From: Desulfacinum sp.
GTDB lineage: Bacteria > Desulfobacterota > Syntrophobacteria > Syntrophobacterales > DSM-9756
NCBI GenBank assembly: GCA_014359885.1
Contig: JACIYN010000016.1
Span: forward strand, 103,073-167,072
Length of the DNA: 64,000 nt
Reading direction: 5' to 3'
Shown here: one piece after another, positions 44,109-53,207 of the stretch
Layout: each line of letters starts with the position of its first letter
Position numbering within the stretch: the first letter of the stretch is position 1
Program-made: the position numbers and the translations under genes
Notes under the pieces: generated by a model
What the model saw: the letters and a program-made list of their open reading frames with translations, nothing else
The model's database searches: none
Told to the model about the DNA's origin: nothing

Positions 44109-44861
44109 ATGGATCGTCTTGACCCGAACCGACTGCCCCGCCACGTGGCCATCATCATGGATGGCAACGGCCGCTGGGCCAAAAAGCGGCTCCTCAACCG
44201 GGTGGCGGGCCACGAGGAGGGGGCGGAATCCGTCCGGGCCGTCATCGAAGCCGCCCGCCGCATCGGCATCCCCCATCTGACCCTCTACGCCTTTTCCGAG
44301 GAGAACTGGCAGAGGCCCAAGCATGAGGTGCAGGCGCTCTGGCAGCTTCTCCGCCGCTTTATCCGTTCCGAACGGCCCAAGCTGCTGGAAAACCGGATCC
44401 GCGTGCGCCATTTCGGCGACCCGGAAGGGATTCCGGAAGACGTGTACGCCGAATTTGCATCCCTGATCCGGGAAACGGCCGGATTCGACAAGCTCACCGT
44501 CAACTTGGCCTTGAACTACGGCGGGCGCCAGGAGATTCTGCGGGCCGCCGCGCTCTTCGCCGAGGACGTGCGGGCCGGCCGCTGCAGCCCTTGGGATCTG
44601 ACCCAGCAGGCCTTCGAAAAGTACCTCTTCACCGCCGATACGCCGGAATTGGATCTGCTCATCCGCACCAGCGGCGAATGCCGAGTGAGCAACTTCCTGC
44701 TGTGGCAGCTGGCCTATGCGGAGATCTATGTCACCGAAACGCTCTGGCCGGACTTTCGGGAGCCGCAGTTCATCGAGGCGCTGGTGGACTACCAGAGTCG
44801 GGAGCGGCGGTTCGGAAAGACCAGCGAACAACTGCGATCCTCGATTCCTCCCAACTCCTGA
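44109..44861 (+). CDS. uppS: Undecaprenyl diphosphate synthase (isoprenyl transferase)
   Basis: A 250-residue cis-prenyltransferase producing the C55 lipid carrier for peptidoglycan and O-antigen. HVAIIMDGNGRWAKKR holds the catalytic Asp; GHEEGAESVR, LTLYAFSEENWQRP, LNYGGRQEI and IRTSGECRVSNFLLWQLAYAE are the conserved regions (the family usually has SGExRxSNFLLWQ). Starts 9 bases after frr and is followed by cdsA. Confidence 0.97.
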   Translation: MDRLDPNRLPRHVAIIMDGNGRWAKKRLLNRVAGHEEGAESVRAVIEAARRIGIPHLTLYAFSEENWQRPKHEVQALWQLLRRFIRSERPKLLENRIRVRHFGDPEGIPEDVYAEFASLIRETAGFDKLTVNLALNYGGRQEILRAAALFAEDVRAGRCSPWDLTQQAFEKYLFTADTPELDLLIRTSGECRVSNFLLWQLAYAEIYVTETLWPDFREPQFIEALVDYQSRERRFGKTSEQLRSSIPPNS

Positions 44862-44887
44862 TCCTTCAACTGTCGAATGGGGCGGCC

Positions 44888-45703
44888 ATGTCTCAATGGA
44901 GTTCACATGCCAAACGATGGGTGACGGGGCTGGGTTTGGCCGTGCCGCTCATCGCCCTGCTGGCGTACGGGCCCCTGTGGCTGTGGGCCGCGGCGGTGAC
45001 CGCAGCGGCCTGCGTGGGCCTGTGGGAATACGAAAACATGGCGCAGGAAGGGGTCTCAAAAGAGTGGCTGGCCTTCAGCCTGGGTACGGGCGCCCTGTTC
45101 CCTCTGGCGGCTTACTTCCTGGGACCCTTGGGGCTCCTGGCGGCGTCGGTGGCCGGTGTGTTCCTGATGCTCTTTGCCCATCTGGCCCGTCCTCCTCTCA
45201 CTCGACCCGCTCTGGTTCGGGGCTTGATCAGCTTGGGCGGCTGGACCTATGTTTGCTTCTTGCTGAGTTTCGTCCTGCTGCTGGGGGCGCTGCCCCACGG
45301 GAGGGCCTGGGTTTTTTATGTGCTCGTGGTGATCGTGGCCGGCGATACGGGGGCGTTCTACACGGGCCGCCGGTTCGGCCGGAGGAAGCTCTACGAGGCG
45401 GTGAGTCCCAAGAAGACCATCGAGGGATCCATGGGGGGGCTGACCGCCAGCATGGTGGTGGGAACCCTGTTTGGATTGGCGTTCCTGCGGGAGAGCGGCG
45501 CTGCGGTTTTCCATTTTCTGATTCTTTCCGCAGTGGTTGAGCTGGTGGGACAGATCGGGGACCTGATGGAGTCCCTTCTCAAGCGCATGGCCGGTGTGAA
45601 GGATTCCAGCAACCTGCTCCCGGGCCACGGTGGGCTGTTGGACAGGCTGGACAGCCTGCTTTTCGCCTTTCCCATCACTTGGTTTTTTGCCGAAAGGCTT
45701 TAA
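44888..45703 (+). CDS. cdsA: Phosphatidate cytidylyltransferase
   Basis: A 271-residue inner-membrane enzyme forming CDP-diacylglycerol. About seven membrane helices; the signature VVIVAGDTGAFYTGRRFGRRKLYEAVSPKKTIEG is followed by LMESLLKRMAGVKDSSNLLPGHGGLLDRLDSL, the family's C-terminal pattern. ATG 44888 gives the normal length. Same transcription unit as uppS, 26 bases after it. Confidence 0.96.
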   Translation: MSQWSSHAKRWVTGLGLAVPLIALLAYGPLWLWAAAVTAAACVGLWEYENMAQEGVSKEWLAFSLGTGALFPLAAYFLGPLGLLAASVAGVFLMLFAHLARPPLTRPALVRGLISLGGWTYVCFLLSFVLLLGALPHGRAWVFYVLVVIVAGDTGAFYTGRRFGRRKLYEAVSPKKTIEGSMGGLTASMVVGTLFGLAFLRESGAAVFHFLILSAVVELVGQIGDLMESLLKRMAGVKDSSNLLPGHGGLLDRLDSLLFAFPITWFFAERL

Positions 45704-45704
45704 T

Positions 45705-45908
45705 GAAAAAACAACCGCGAATGAACGCGAATGGACGCCAATGAGTCTTTTATGTTCTCATGCCTGCGGGATGGCGTGCCACGCCATGGGCGTTAATAGG
45801 ATGCGCGACCTCGTTCCGTTCGCGCCCGCGGCTTGTAGGGGCGAATAATCACTCGCCCCTACAGGGGCTTGCTACCCAAAGGAGCGTTTCATCCTTCGTT
45901 GTCCCGGG
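45705..45908. repeat. Repeat cluster between cdsA and dxr
   Basis: Immediately after the cdsA stop comes the head of the 195-bp repeat (CCGCGAATGAACGCGAATGG), then from 45805 the second copy of the ~105-bp repeat with GCGCGACCTCGTTCCGTTCG, palindrome TAGGGGCGAATAATCACTCG (45834-45863) and CCTTCGTTGTC. It splits the otherwise conserved cdsA-dxr pair. Confidence 0.8.
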
Positions 45909-45969
45909 CCCTCCATGGTGGGGGCTACTATGAGTCGGGTTGAAGAAGTCTTGCGCAGATGCAGGTGAT

Positions 45970-47157
45970 ATGAAAAGGCTGAGCATTCTCGGAAGTACCG
46001 GGTCCATCGGAGTCAGCACCCTGGAGGTGGTGCGCCAGTTTCCCGACAGGTTCCAGGTGGTGGGTCTGGCCGCCGGGCGCAATGTGCGGCTTCTGGCGGA
46101 CCAGATCCGATGCTTCCGGCCCCGTTGCGTGGCCGTTCTGGACGAAAAGGCGGCGAAAGAGCTGGAAAGCCTTCTGGGACCGGACGATCCCCGCCCGGAG
46201 ATCGTGTGGGGGGAGGAAGGGTACCGCCGCGTGGCCACCCTGGAGGTCGCCCGCATGGTGGTGTCCGCCATCGTGGGGGCGGCCGGACTGCTGCCCACCT
46301 TGGCGGCCATCGAGGCGGGAAAGGACATCGCCCTGGCCAACAAGGAAACGCTGGTCATCGCCGGCCAGGTGGTCATGGAACGGGTGGAACGCCGGGGGGT
46401 GCATCTCCTTCCCGTGGACAGCGAGCACAGCGCCATCTTCCAGGCCCTGCAGGGCAATTCCCGAAAGGCGCTCAAACGGATCCTACTCACGGCTTCCGGC
46501 GGCCCGTTCTTCGGAAGCACCGCCCAGCGGCTGGAATCGGTGACCCCGGAAGCGGCTCTGCGGCACCCCAACTGGGCCATGGGCCCCAAGATCACCATCG
46601 ATTCGGCCACCCTCATGAACAAGGGGCTGGAGGTCATCGAGGCGCACTGGCTGTTCCAGGTGCCCGTGGAAGCCATCCACGTGCACATCCATCCGGAAAG
46701 CATCGTCCACTCCATGGTGGAATACGTGGACGGGTCGGTCATCGCCCAGATGGGCGTGCCGGACATGAAGATTCCCATAGCCTATGCGTTGTCTTATCCC
46801 GATCGGCTTCCGGTGTCGGCCCCGGCGCTCGATCTGTTCGACCTGGGGACCCTGACCTTTCATCGGCCGGACCTGGAGGCCTTCCCGTGCCTGCGGCTGG
46901 CCTACGAAGCGGCAGGCACCGGGGGAACCCTGCCGGCCGTGCTCAATGCGGCCAACGAGGTGGCCGTTCAGGCCTTTCTGGAAGGGGCCTTGGGATTCAT
47001 GGACATCCCGCGGCTCATCGAGGAGGTCATGGGCATCCATCAGGTGGAGCCGGCCGACAGCGTGGAAAGAATCCTGAGCGCCGACGGCTGGGCGCGGGAA
47101 AAGGCGCGGGAATTCGTGGTTGAGAGAGGGTGCAATCGTCGCGCCCAGGCCCTATAG
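45970..47157 (+). CDS. dxr: 1-deoxy-D-xylulose 5-phosphate reductoisomerase
   Basis: A 395-residue NADPH enzyme of the MEP isoprenoid pathway. SILGSTGSIGVSTLEVV is the dinucleotide fold; ALANKETLVIAG, LPVDSEHSAIFQAL (metal ligands), TASGGPFF and ATLMNKGLEVIEAHWLF are conserved. ATG 45970 gives the usual MKRLSILGSTGSIG start; ten extra codons upstream exist but have no support. Next gene is rseP, as in many bacteria. Confidence 0.97.
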   Translation: MKRLSILGSTGSIGVSTLEVVRQFPDRFQVVGLAAGRNVRLLADQIRCFRPRCVAVLDEKAAKELESLLGPDDPRPEIVWGEEGYRRVATLEVARMVVSAIVGAAGLLPTLAAIEAGKDIALANKETLVIAGQVVMERVERRGVHLLPVDSEHSAIFQALQGNSRKALKRILLTASGGPFFGSTAQRLESVTPEAALRHPNWAMGPKITIDSATLMNKGLEVIEAHWLFQVPVEAIHVHIHPESIVHSMVEYVDGSVIAQMGVPDMKIPIAYALSYPDRLPVSAPALDLFDLGTLTFHRPDLEAFPCLRLAYEAAGTGGTLPAVLNAANEVAVQAFLEGALGFMDIPRLIEEVMGIHQVEPADSVERILSADGWAREKAREFVVERGCNRRAQAL

Positions 47158-47247
47158 TAGGACGATCAACCAAGCGATCCCTGTGGAAGCGCCGCAAGGC
47201 GCGATGATCCGGCGGGCGCGATTGTTTCGAACAAGGAGGACTTTGTT

Positions 47248-48336
47248 TTGCTGACCACGATCCTGTCCACAGCCGTGGTGCTGGGGGTTTTGATCTTCGT
47301 CCACGAACTGGGGCACTTCCTGGTGGCCCGGAGGGCCGGAGTGACCGTGCTGCGCTTTTCCCTGGGGTTCGGTCCCCGGGTGTTCGGCATCCGCCGGGGT
47401 GAGACCGACTACTGCGTATCGCTGGTGCCGTTGGGCGGCTACGTGAAGATGCTGGGGGAAGATCCCGAAGAGGAAGTGGCGGAGGCGGATCGGGAGCGAA
47501 GCTTTTCCCACCAGCCGGTCAAAAAGCGCCTCGCCATCGTGCTGGCGGGCCCGCTTTCCAACGTGATCCTGGCCGTGGCCCTTTTCGCCGTGGTCTTCGG
47601 GGTGTTCGGCCTGCCCCATCTCACCACGGAAATCGGTACCGTCACGCCGGATTCCCCCGCCGCCGAGGCGGGGCTGCAGCCCGGCGACAAGGTCCTTTCC
47701 ATCAACGGAAAGGAGCTGGCGGATTGGGACGCCCTGTCTGAGACGATCCAGCAGGAGGGCCTGGGGCCCCTGGACGTGGTGGTGGAGCGGGAAGGCGAGG
47801 TGCTGCACTTCCGGGTGACGCCGCAGGTCCGGGAAGTGAAGAACATCTTCGGCGAACCGATCCAGCGGCCCATCATCGGGATCACGGCTTCGGGCTCCTA
47901 CGAGGTGGAGCGGGTCAATCCCTTCCTGGCGCTCTATTACAGCCTGGAACAGACCTGGACGTTGAGCAAGCTCTTCTTTCTGACCATCGTGAAGCTGATC
48001 CAGAGGGTTCTCCCCATGGAAACACTGGGCGGTCCCATCCTGATCGCCCAGATGGCGGGACAGCAGGCCCAGGAAGGCCTCATGAACTTTCTCCACTTCA
48101 TGGGGCTCATCAGCATCAACCTGGCGATCCTGAACCTGCTGCCCATCCCGATTCTGGACGGCGGACACATCTTCTTCTTCCTGCTGGAAGCCCTGCTGGG
48201 GCGCCCCATCAGCGTGCGGAAGATGGAGATGGCTCAGAAGGTGGGGCTGTTTGTTCTGATCCTGCTCATGGTGTTCGTCTTCTACAACGACATCATGCGC
48301 CTCCTGCCCAAGGGCCAGGGAATTCCAACGCCGTAG
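47248..48336 (+). CDS. rseP: Site-2 intramembrane metalloprotease RseP
   Basis: A 362-residue inner-membrane protease. Zinc motif HELGH in LIFVHELGHFLVARRAG near the N-terminus and the third ligand in ILNLLPIPILDGGH near the C-terminus; one PDZ domain lies between (~110-200; SPAAEAGLQPGDKVLSINGKEL). It cleaves anti-sigma factors or signal peptides. TTG start with AAGGAGG 9 bases upstream. E. coli RseP has two PDZ domains; this single-PDZ form is usual in deltaproteobacteria-like genomes. Confidence 0.95.
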   Translation: MLTTILSTAVVLGVLIFVHELGHFLVARRAGVTVLRFSLGFGPRVFGIRRGETDYCVSLVPLGGYVKMLGEDPEEEVAEADRERSFSHQPVKKRLAIVLAGPLSNVILAVALFAVVFGVFGLPHLTTEIGTVTPDSPAAEAGLQPGDKVLSINGKELADWDALSETIQQEGLGPLDVVVEREGEVLHFRVTPQVREVKNIFGEPIQRPIIGITASGSYEVERVNPFLALYYSLEQTWTLSKLFFLTIVKLIQRVLPMETLGGPILIAQMAGQQAQEGLMNFLHFMGLISINLAILNLLPIPILDGGHIFFFLLEALLGRPISVRKMEMAQKVGLFVLILLMVFVFYNDIMRLLPKGQGIPTP

Positions 48337-48359
48337 ACTGTCAGGGAGGGACCGGGCGC

Positions 48360-49064
48360 ATGAAGATCCTGGCGGTGGACACCTCCACCACATCCGGCAG
48401 CGTGGCCCTGTGCACGGAAGACCGCGTGGTGGCCGAGTGGACCCTGGTGTCCGCCCGGACCCACAACCGGAGGCTTCTTGCGGGCGTGGACCGCATCCTG
48501 GCCGACGCCGGCTGGGATCTGGAAGAGGTGGACGCCTTCGCCGTCACGGTGGGTCCCGGCAGCTTCACCGGCATTCGCATCGGCTTGAGCACCCTGAAGG
48601 CCATGGCGTGGGCCCTGGGAAAGCCCCTGTATGGGGTTTCCACCCTGGAGGCCCTGGCCGAGCCGCTTGCGACCGCTTCCCTCCCGGTCTGTCCCATGGT
48701 GGATGCCCGCAAAAAGGAGATCTACGCGGCGCTCTACCGGCCCGGTGCACCGGGGGTGCTCACCGAGGAGCGCCCCGCCGCGGTGTTGGCCCCCGAGGCG
48801 GTGGCGGCGTGGGTGAACGAAGCTGTTGTCGTCTGCGGAGATGGGTGGCTGGAGTATCGATCCCGACTGCGGAAGATTCTCGGGGAAAAGCTGGTGGACC
48901 CGGGCCCGGGCTACCACGGAATCCGGGCCGGGAACGTGGGCCGGATCGCCTTGCGGAAAATGGCGGCGGGAGCTCCCTCGGACCCGGCGGACCTCGTTCC
49001 CACCTATATCCGCCCGTCGGAAGCGGAAATCAACAACCCCCACCTGGCCCGTTCCCTTGCTTGA
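48360..49064 (+). CDS. tsaB: tRNA threonylcarbamoyladenosine biosynthesis protein TsaB
   Basis: A 234-residue ASKHA-fold protein that helps TsaD and TsaE form t6A37 in ANN-decoding tRNAs. MKILAVDTSTTSGSVALC, HNRRLLAGVDRIL, VTVGPGSFTGIRIGLSTLKAMA and VCPMVDARKKEIYAAL match TsaB. Starts 23 bases after rseP. The C-terminal tail (VPTYIRPSEAEIN) is standard for the longer form. Confidence 0.95.
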   Translation: MKILAVDTSTTSGSVALCTEDRVVAEWTLVSARTHNRRLLAGVDRILADAGWDLEEVDAFAVTVGPGSFTGIRIGLSTLKAMAWALGKPLYGVSTLEALAEPLATASLPVCPMVDARKKEIYAALYRPGAPGVLTEERPAAVLAPEAVAAWVNEAVVVCGDGWLEYRSRLRKILGEKLVDPGPGYHGIRAGNVGRIALRKMAAGAPSDPADLVPTYIRPSEAEINNPHLARSLA

Positions 49065-49080
49065 CTGACCGGCTCCGTTG

Positions 49081-49695
49081 ATGGATTCGAGACGACGTTC
49101 AGGCGGGATGGCTCGTAGATCGGTGCGCGGCCGGCGGCGCATCCTTCGCCACCCGCGGTTTCCCCTCACCTCCCTGGCGAGAAATCTGGCCCTGCTGGTC
49201 CGGGAAGATCGGACTCCGGTGCCGGTTCGGCTGAAAAAGGCGTACCTTGCGGGCGTGGTTTGCCAGAGAGCTGGCTGGTTTGCCCATCTGATGAAGGAAC
49301 TGAACGGAAGGACCGGGGACGCACAAGGAACGCCAAGCGGCGCTCCTTCCGGCCGGGAAAGGGAAGACATCGAGTCCTACTGCGATCATTGCGGATTGTG
49401 CTGCGAGATCGCCGGCGGATATCCGGATTTCGCCGGCAACCCGCCGCTGCCGGAGGTGTGGCAGAAGCTGTTTCGAGACGGCCTGGGGCCGGGACACCGG
49501 TTCTGCCCGTTCCTTCTGGAAGACAGGACCCGCGGCCGGAGCGGCTGCGCCGTCCATCCCCGGCGGCCCAATCCGTGCCGCATCTTCGAAGCGGACGAAT
49601 GCCGGGCGCTCAAAGACGATGTGGAGGCGGAACGCGCCTCGGGCCGGGCTTTGCGGCCCATGGCGCGCCGGGCCGTCAGCCGCCTCCTGCTGTGA
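49081..49695 (+). CDS. YkgJ-family cysteine-cluster protein
   Basis: A 204-residue protein. Cys motif YCDHCGLCCEI (CxxCGxCC, ~residues 101-107), later HRFCPFL, GCAVHPRRPNPCRIF and DECRAL give the Cys set of the YkgJ/UPF0153 zinc- or Fe-S-binding family, unknown role. The N-terminal ~95 residues are very basic (RRSVRGRRRILRHPR) and not part of the family core. ATG 49081 chosen; a TTG one codon earlier is possible. Last gene before a repeat-filled gap. Confidence 0.8.
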   Translation: MDSRRRSGGMARRSVRGRRRILRHPRFPLTSLARNLALLVREDRTPVPVRLKKAYLAGVVCQRAGWFAHLMKELNGRTGDAQGTPSGAPSGREREDIESYCDHCGLCCEIAGGYPDFAGNPPLPEVWQKLFRDGLGPGHRFCPFLLEDRTRGRSGCAVHPRRPNPCRIFEADECRALKDDVEAERASGRALRPMARRAVSRLLL

Positions 49696-49710
49696 TGAAA
49701 CGGGGTTTCA

Positions 49711-49870
49711 TATGAAAGAAAACCGCGAATGAACGCGAATAGACGCCAATGGCAATGAGCGAGATGTGGGGGCAGCGAAAGCCGCGAAAGGGATGGCCGA
49801 CCGTTGAGTGGCGTTGCGGCCGCTACCCCATCGCGCCTTGCGGCGCTCCCACAGGGCGGACAGCGCCTGG
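49711..49870. repeat. Diverged copy of the GAACGCGAATAGACGC repeat
   Basis: Starts GAAAGAAAACCGCGAATGAA 16 bases after the YkgJ-like stop and continues with GCGAAAGCCGCGAAAGG and CGCCTTGCGGCGCTCCCACA, the latter two shared in reverse with the gap at 17273. The head matches the 195-bp repeats at 32854 and 59727 but the body differs. The rest of the 356-base gap 49696-50051 shows no gene. Confidence 0.75.
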
Positions 49871-50051
49871 GTGCAAGTTCTTTCTTGCATGATGGACGGT
49901 GCCCGGACGACCAGGACCATTGGGTTGTCGTTTCAAATCCCACACGATGGGAGGAAGAACCGGATCGGTCGGGATTGTGATGACGGTTTGTGACAGTGTG
50001 AAGCGAAACCCGGGGCGTCTCGACGCCTCGGTCGGTTTGGAGAAATAAGCC

Positions 50052-51386
50052 ATGTCCGTTGTTGCCATCGTGGGACGGCCCAACGTGGGCAAGTCCACCC
50101 TTTTCAACAGGATCTGCAGGAAACGCCACGCCCTGGTGGACGACTTCCCCGGCGTGACCCGGGACCGCCTGTCAGCTCCCGTGGAATACGAAGGAAGACG
50201 CTTCATCCTCATGGATACGGGAGGATACCTGAGCGGCGACGCCACCACGTTTGCGGAACAGACCCGCCGTCAGGTCCTTCTGGCCCTGGACGAAGCGGAT
50301 GCCATCATCTTCTTGGCCGATGCCAAAGCGGGCCTGCATCCCGGGGATGAAGAGCTGGTGCATCTCCTGCGGCGCTCCCCAAAGCCGGTCTTTTACGCCG
50401 TGAACAAGGTGGACGGGCGGGAGCAGGAAGTGCATGCCGCGGAGTTCTTCGGCCTGGGGCTGGATCGGATCTACAGCGTGAGTGCCGCCCACGGCTACGG
50501 GGTGCGGGAGCTTCTGGACGACGTGGTGGCTTCTCTTCCCGAAGAGTGGGAAGATGACCAGGATGATCCGGATCCACCCGTTCGGGTTTCCGTGGTGGGG
50601 CGCCCCAACGCCGGCAAATCCACGCTGGTCAATGCCCTTCTGGGCGAACAGCGGGTGATCGTCAGTCCCATCCCGGGAACGACCCGGGACGCGGTGGACA
50701 CCCCGCTGGAAGCGGAAGGACGACGCTTTGTGCTCATCGACACCGCGGGCATCCGGCGAAAGGGCAAGACCCGGGAGAAGCTGGAAAAACTAAGCGTCAT
50801 CAAGGCGCTGGACAGCATCGACCGAAGCCACGTGGCCGTGCTGGTCCTGGACGCCGTGGAGGGGGTGACCGACCAGGACCTGCACATCGGGGGCTACATT
50901 CAGGAAAAGGGGCGGGGCTGCGTGATCGCGGTGAACAAGTGGGACGCCTTCGAAAAGGATCCCAAAAGAATCCGCCTCTTCATGCAGGATCTCAAGGATC
51001 GCTTCCGTTTTCTCCCCTTTGCGCCCATCCTCACCATCAGCGCCCTGAAGGGTAAACGCATCTCCCGGCTGCTTCCCACGGTCCTGGAAGTCTTCGACCA
51101 ATATAACCTGCGGGTGAACACCGGGACGGTGAACCGGGTCCTCGCGGAAGCCCTGGAAAAGCACGAGCCGCCCCTGGTGTCCGGCAGGCGCCTCAAGTTC
51201 TACTACGCCACCCAGCCGTCCACCCGGCCACCCACCTTCGTGCTCTTTTGCAACTACCCGGACAAGGTCCACTTTTCCTACCAAAGATTTCTCACCAACC
51301 AGTTCCGGGAGGCCTTCGGGATGGACAAGACCCCCCTTCGACTTCTGTTCCGGGAACGGTCCAGGCGCGGAGAGGATCGCTCATGA
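50052..51386 (+). CDS. der: Ribosome-assembly GTPase Der (EngA)
   Basis: A 444-residue double GTPase acting in 50S maturation. First G domain: GRPNVGKST, DTGG, NKVD; second: GRPNAGKST, DTAGI, NKWD; then the KH-like C-terminal domain (NTGTVNRVLAEALEKHEPP, PPTFVLFCNYPDKVHFSYQRFLTNQFREAFG). All motifs are intact. Its stop overlaps the start of the next gene by 4 bases. Confidence 0.97.
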   Translation: MSVVAIVGRPNVGKSTLFNRICRKRHALVDDFPGVTRDRLSAPVEYEGRRFILMDTGGYLSGDATTFAEQTRRQVLLALDEADAIIFLADAKAGLHPGDEELVHLLRRSPKPVFYAVNKVDGREQEVHAAEFFGLGLDRIYSVSAAHGYGVRELLDDVVASLPEEWEDDQDDPDPPVRVSVVGRPNAGKSTLVNALLGEQRVIVSPIPGTTRDAVDTPLEAEGRRFVLIDTAGIRRKGKTREKLEKLSVIKALDSIDRSHVAVLVLDAVEGVTDQDLHIGGYIQEKGRGCVIAVNKWDAFEKDPKRIRLFMQDLKDRFRFLPFAPILTISALKGKRISRLLPTVLEVFDQYNLRVNTGTVNRVLAEALEKHEPPLVSGRRLKFYYATQPSTRPPTFVLFCNYPDKVHFSYQRFLTNQFREAFGMDKTPLRLLFRERSRRGEDRS

Positions 51387-52633
51387 GGGGCCGAAGAACC
51401 GATTTGTGGGGGCGCCCGAAACGGCGCTGGGGCCGCCGGTTTCTCCTTCTGGTCGTTCTTGCGGCGTTGGGCTGGTGGTGGCTGGCGCCGGAATCGCCTG
51501 CGCCCCCGGATGGAGCCCAGGAGCCGCTCTCAACGGCCCCGCCGTCCCGGGAAAACCCTGTTCCCAAGGCGGTGGCAGGCCCTGAGGCGGCGCAGGAGAA
51601 GCCGGAGCCGGTTCCCCAGCGGAAGAAGATCGTCGCGGTCTTGCCCTTGAGCGGCCCCTTCGCCGGGCAGGGACGGATGCTCCGCCAAGGCATGCAACTG
51701 GCCCTAAAAGAGGCGCCTCCGGACCGAATCCCCAAGCTGGAGTTCCTGGACGGTTGGGGGGAGGATGCGGCCTTCCGCGACAAGCTGGGCGAGATGGTGC
51801 AGGATCCGGCGGTCTATGCCCTGCTGGTTCACCTTCCCGTGGACCGGCTGGAAGAAGTGTCCTCCCGGGCCGCCCGGGCAGGGGTCCTGGTGGTGTCCGT
51901 GGCCAACACCCACCAGAAACTGGCAAGGGATGGACGGGTGCTGCCTTTCCTGGGTTCCGACGAGGCGGAAGCGCGCGAGACGGCGCGCCTGATCGGCGCC
52001 CGTTACGGCAAGAGCACCGTCACCATCCTGGAGGAAGAAAGCCCGTACGGGACCTTCTTTTCTTCCCATTTCCGGGATGAAGCGGAAAAAACGGCCCTTT
52101 CCGTGCATCGCCTGGTCCTGACTCCGGGGACCCTTCCGCCTGAAGACGTGCCGAAGAGCTCGAAGAAGATCGTGCTCGCCGGATCCCCCACCTGGGCGGC
52201 GGATATCGTGGCGGCCCTGGAATCGGCCGGGTACCGGGGCCTTTACTTCGTGCCGCACACCTTTGCTGCGGATTATGCGCGGGATCTTCTGGTGGGAGTC
52301 GTGGATCGGCTTCGCTTCGTCCTTCCCATGGAGTGGAGCCCCGGCGCCGCATCCGACACGGCGTTTCGTGAAGCGTACCGGAGAGCCTACTGGAAGGAAC
52401 CCGGGTGGCTGGCTCTGGTGGGTTACGACTGCGCCCGCTGGATCAGCGATCTCCTCCGGCACACCACCCAATCGCGGCGGGAGTTTTCCGCCAAGCTTCT
52501 ATCGGGTGAACCGGCGGCCCCATCCGGCACATGGGTGGGGGGGGCCTTTCAGCTCGACGAGGGAGGCAACGTGAGGCGCACCTACAGCCTGGCGGCCCTG
52601 AAAAACGGGGTCCTTGCCCCCATAGATCAATGA
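51383..52633 (+). CDS. Membrane-anchored periplasmic-binding-protein-like (LpoA/ABC-substrate-type) protein
   Basis: A 416-residue protein. A basic N-terminus and one hydrophobic helix (FLLLVVLAALGWWWLAP, ~20-36) anchor it, followed by a Pro-rich stretch (~37-75). Residues ~80-400 have the type I periplasmic-binding fold: KKIVAVLPLSGPFAGQGRMLRQGMQLAL, ARAGVLVVSVANT, GARYGKSTVTILEEESPYGTFFSSHFRDE. This is the Peripla_BP_6/penicillin-binding-protein-activator type; ligand unknown. Start ATG overlaps the der stop (ATGA). Confidence 0.85.
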   Translation: MRGRRTDLWGRPKRRWGRRFLLLVVLAALGWWWLAPESPAPPDGAQEPLSTAPPSRENPVPKAVAGPEAAQEKPEPVPQRKKIVAVLPLSGPFAGQGRMLRQGMQLALKEAPPDRIPKLEFLDGWGEDAAFRDKLGEMVQDPAVYALLVHLPVDRLEEVSSRAARAGVLVVSVANTHQKLARDGRVLPFLGSDEAEARETARLIGARYGKSTVTILEEESPYGTFFSSHFRDEAEKTALSVHRLVLTPGTLPPEDVPKSSKKIVLAGSPTWAADIVAALESAGYRGLYFVPHTFAADYARDLLVGVVDRLRFVLPMEWSPGAASDTAFREAYRRAYWKEPGWLALVGYDCARWISDLLRHTTQSRREFSAKLLSGEPAAPSGTWVGGAFQLDEGGNVRRTYSLAALKNGVLAPIDQ

Positions 52634-52674
52634 TTCCGAAGCCTTGGATTGACCGAGAAGTCAGGAATTGCGCC

Positions 52675-52702
52675 TTGACACACCCCGGGGATCGTGTTAG
52701 GA
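52675..52702 (+). promoter_or_regulatory. Promoter of tRNA-Lys
   Basis: TTGACA (52675-52680) and TTAGGA (52697-52702), spacer 16; with spacer 17 TAGGAA. Confidence 0.65.
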
Positions 52703-52741
52703 AACCCCGGTCTTTGCCAAGGCGGGATGATCCGAACGCAT

Positions 52742-52817
52742 GGGCCGTTAACTCAGTTGGTAGAGTATCTGCCTTTTAAGCAGAGAGTCGCAGGTTCGAG
52801 TCCTGCACGGCCCACCA
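52742..52817 (+). tRNA. tRNA-Lys (TTT)
   Basis: A 76-base cloverleaf: acceptor GGGCCGT/ACGGCCC, CCA encoded, D arm TAACTCAGTTGGTAGAGTA, anticodon loop CTTTTAA (TTT), T arm GCAGGTTCGAGTCCTGC. Confidence 0.97.
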
Positions 52818-52833
52818 AGAAAAACTATAAGTT

Positions 52834-52862
52834 AGCCGGCCCATGAGGGCCGGCTTTTTTCT
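52834..52862 (+). terminator. Terminator after tRNA-Lys
   Basis: AGCCGGCCC / GGGCCGGCT, 4-base loop, followed by TTTTTT. Confidence 0.9.
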
Positions 52863-52865
52863 TGG

Positions 52866-53200
52866 GGACTATGTTTGGGGACTATTTTCAAGCCAGGGGC
52901 GTGGGGAACAGGATAACCGTGGGGCCGTCGGGCCTGACGGGTCCCGTGGCATCCTCCAGGTCTGGAAGGAGCGACACGGCGCGGGTTTTCTCCTCGGCCA
53001 GCAGCTCATAATTGGTGCCCATGGTCATTTCGACCCGGAAGTCATGGGCGCCTTCTGGAACGTTTTGGATCGTATCCTGGCCATCCGCGATGAGTTCGAC
53101 AACAGCCGCGCCCCGCAGAGCCCCTTGGAGGTAACCCCGGGATTCCAGGGGGGACGTCTTCCTTCCCTATTGGGAGGATGGAGCCGGCGGCACTCCATGG
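52866..53200 (-). pseudogene. Gene remnant downstream of tRNA-Lys
   Basis: On the minus strand a frame without a start codon runs from a TAG near 53178 to a TGA near 52892. It reads ...YLQGALRGAAVVELIADGQD, then GTNYELLAEEKTRAVSLLPD and ends PTVILFPTPLA, with protein-like composition and no obvious start or ribosome site. I cannot name a family. Directly beside the tRNA terminator the DNA has the direct repeat GGGGACTATGTTTGGGGACT. A short gene end left after a deletion or excision would explain it; a chance open frame is possible. Confidence 0.35.
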
Positions 53201-53207
53201 CCTATGC

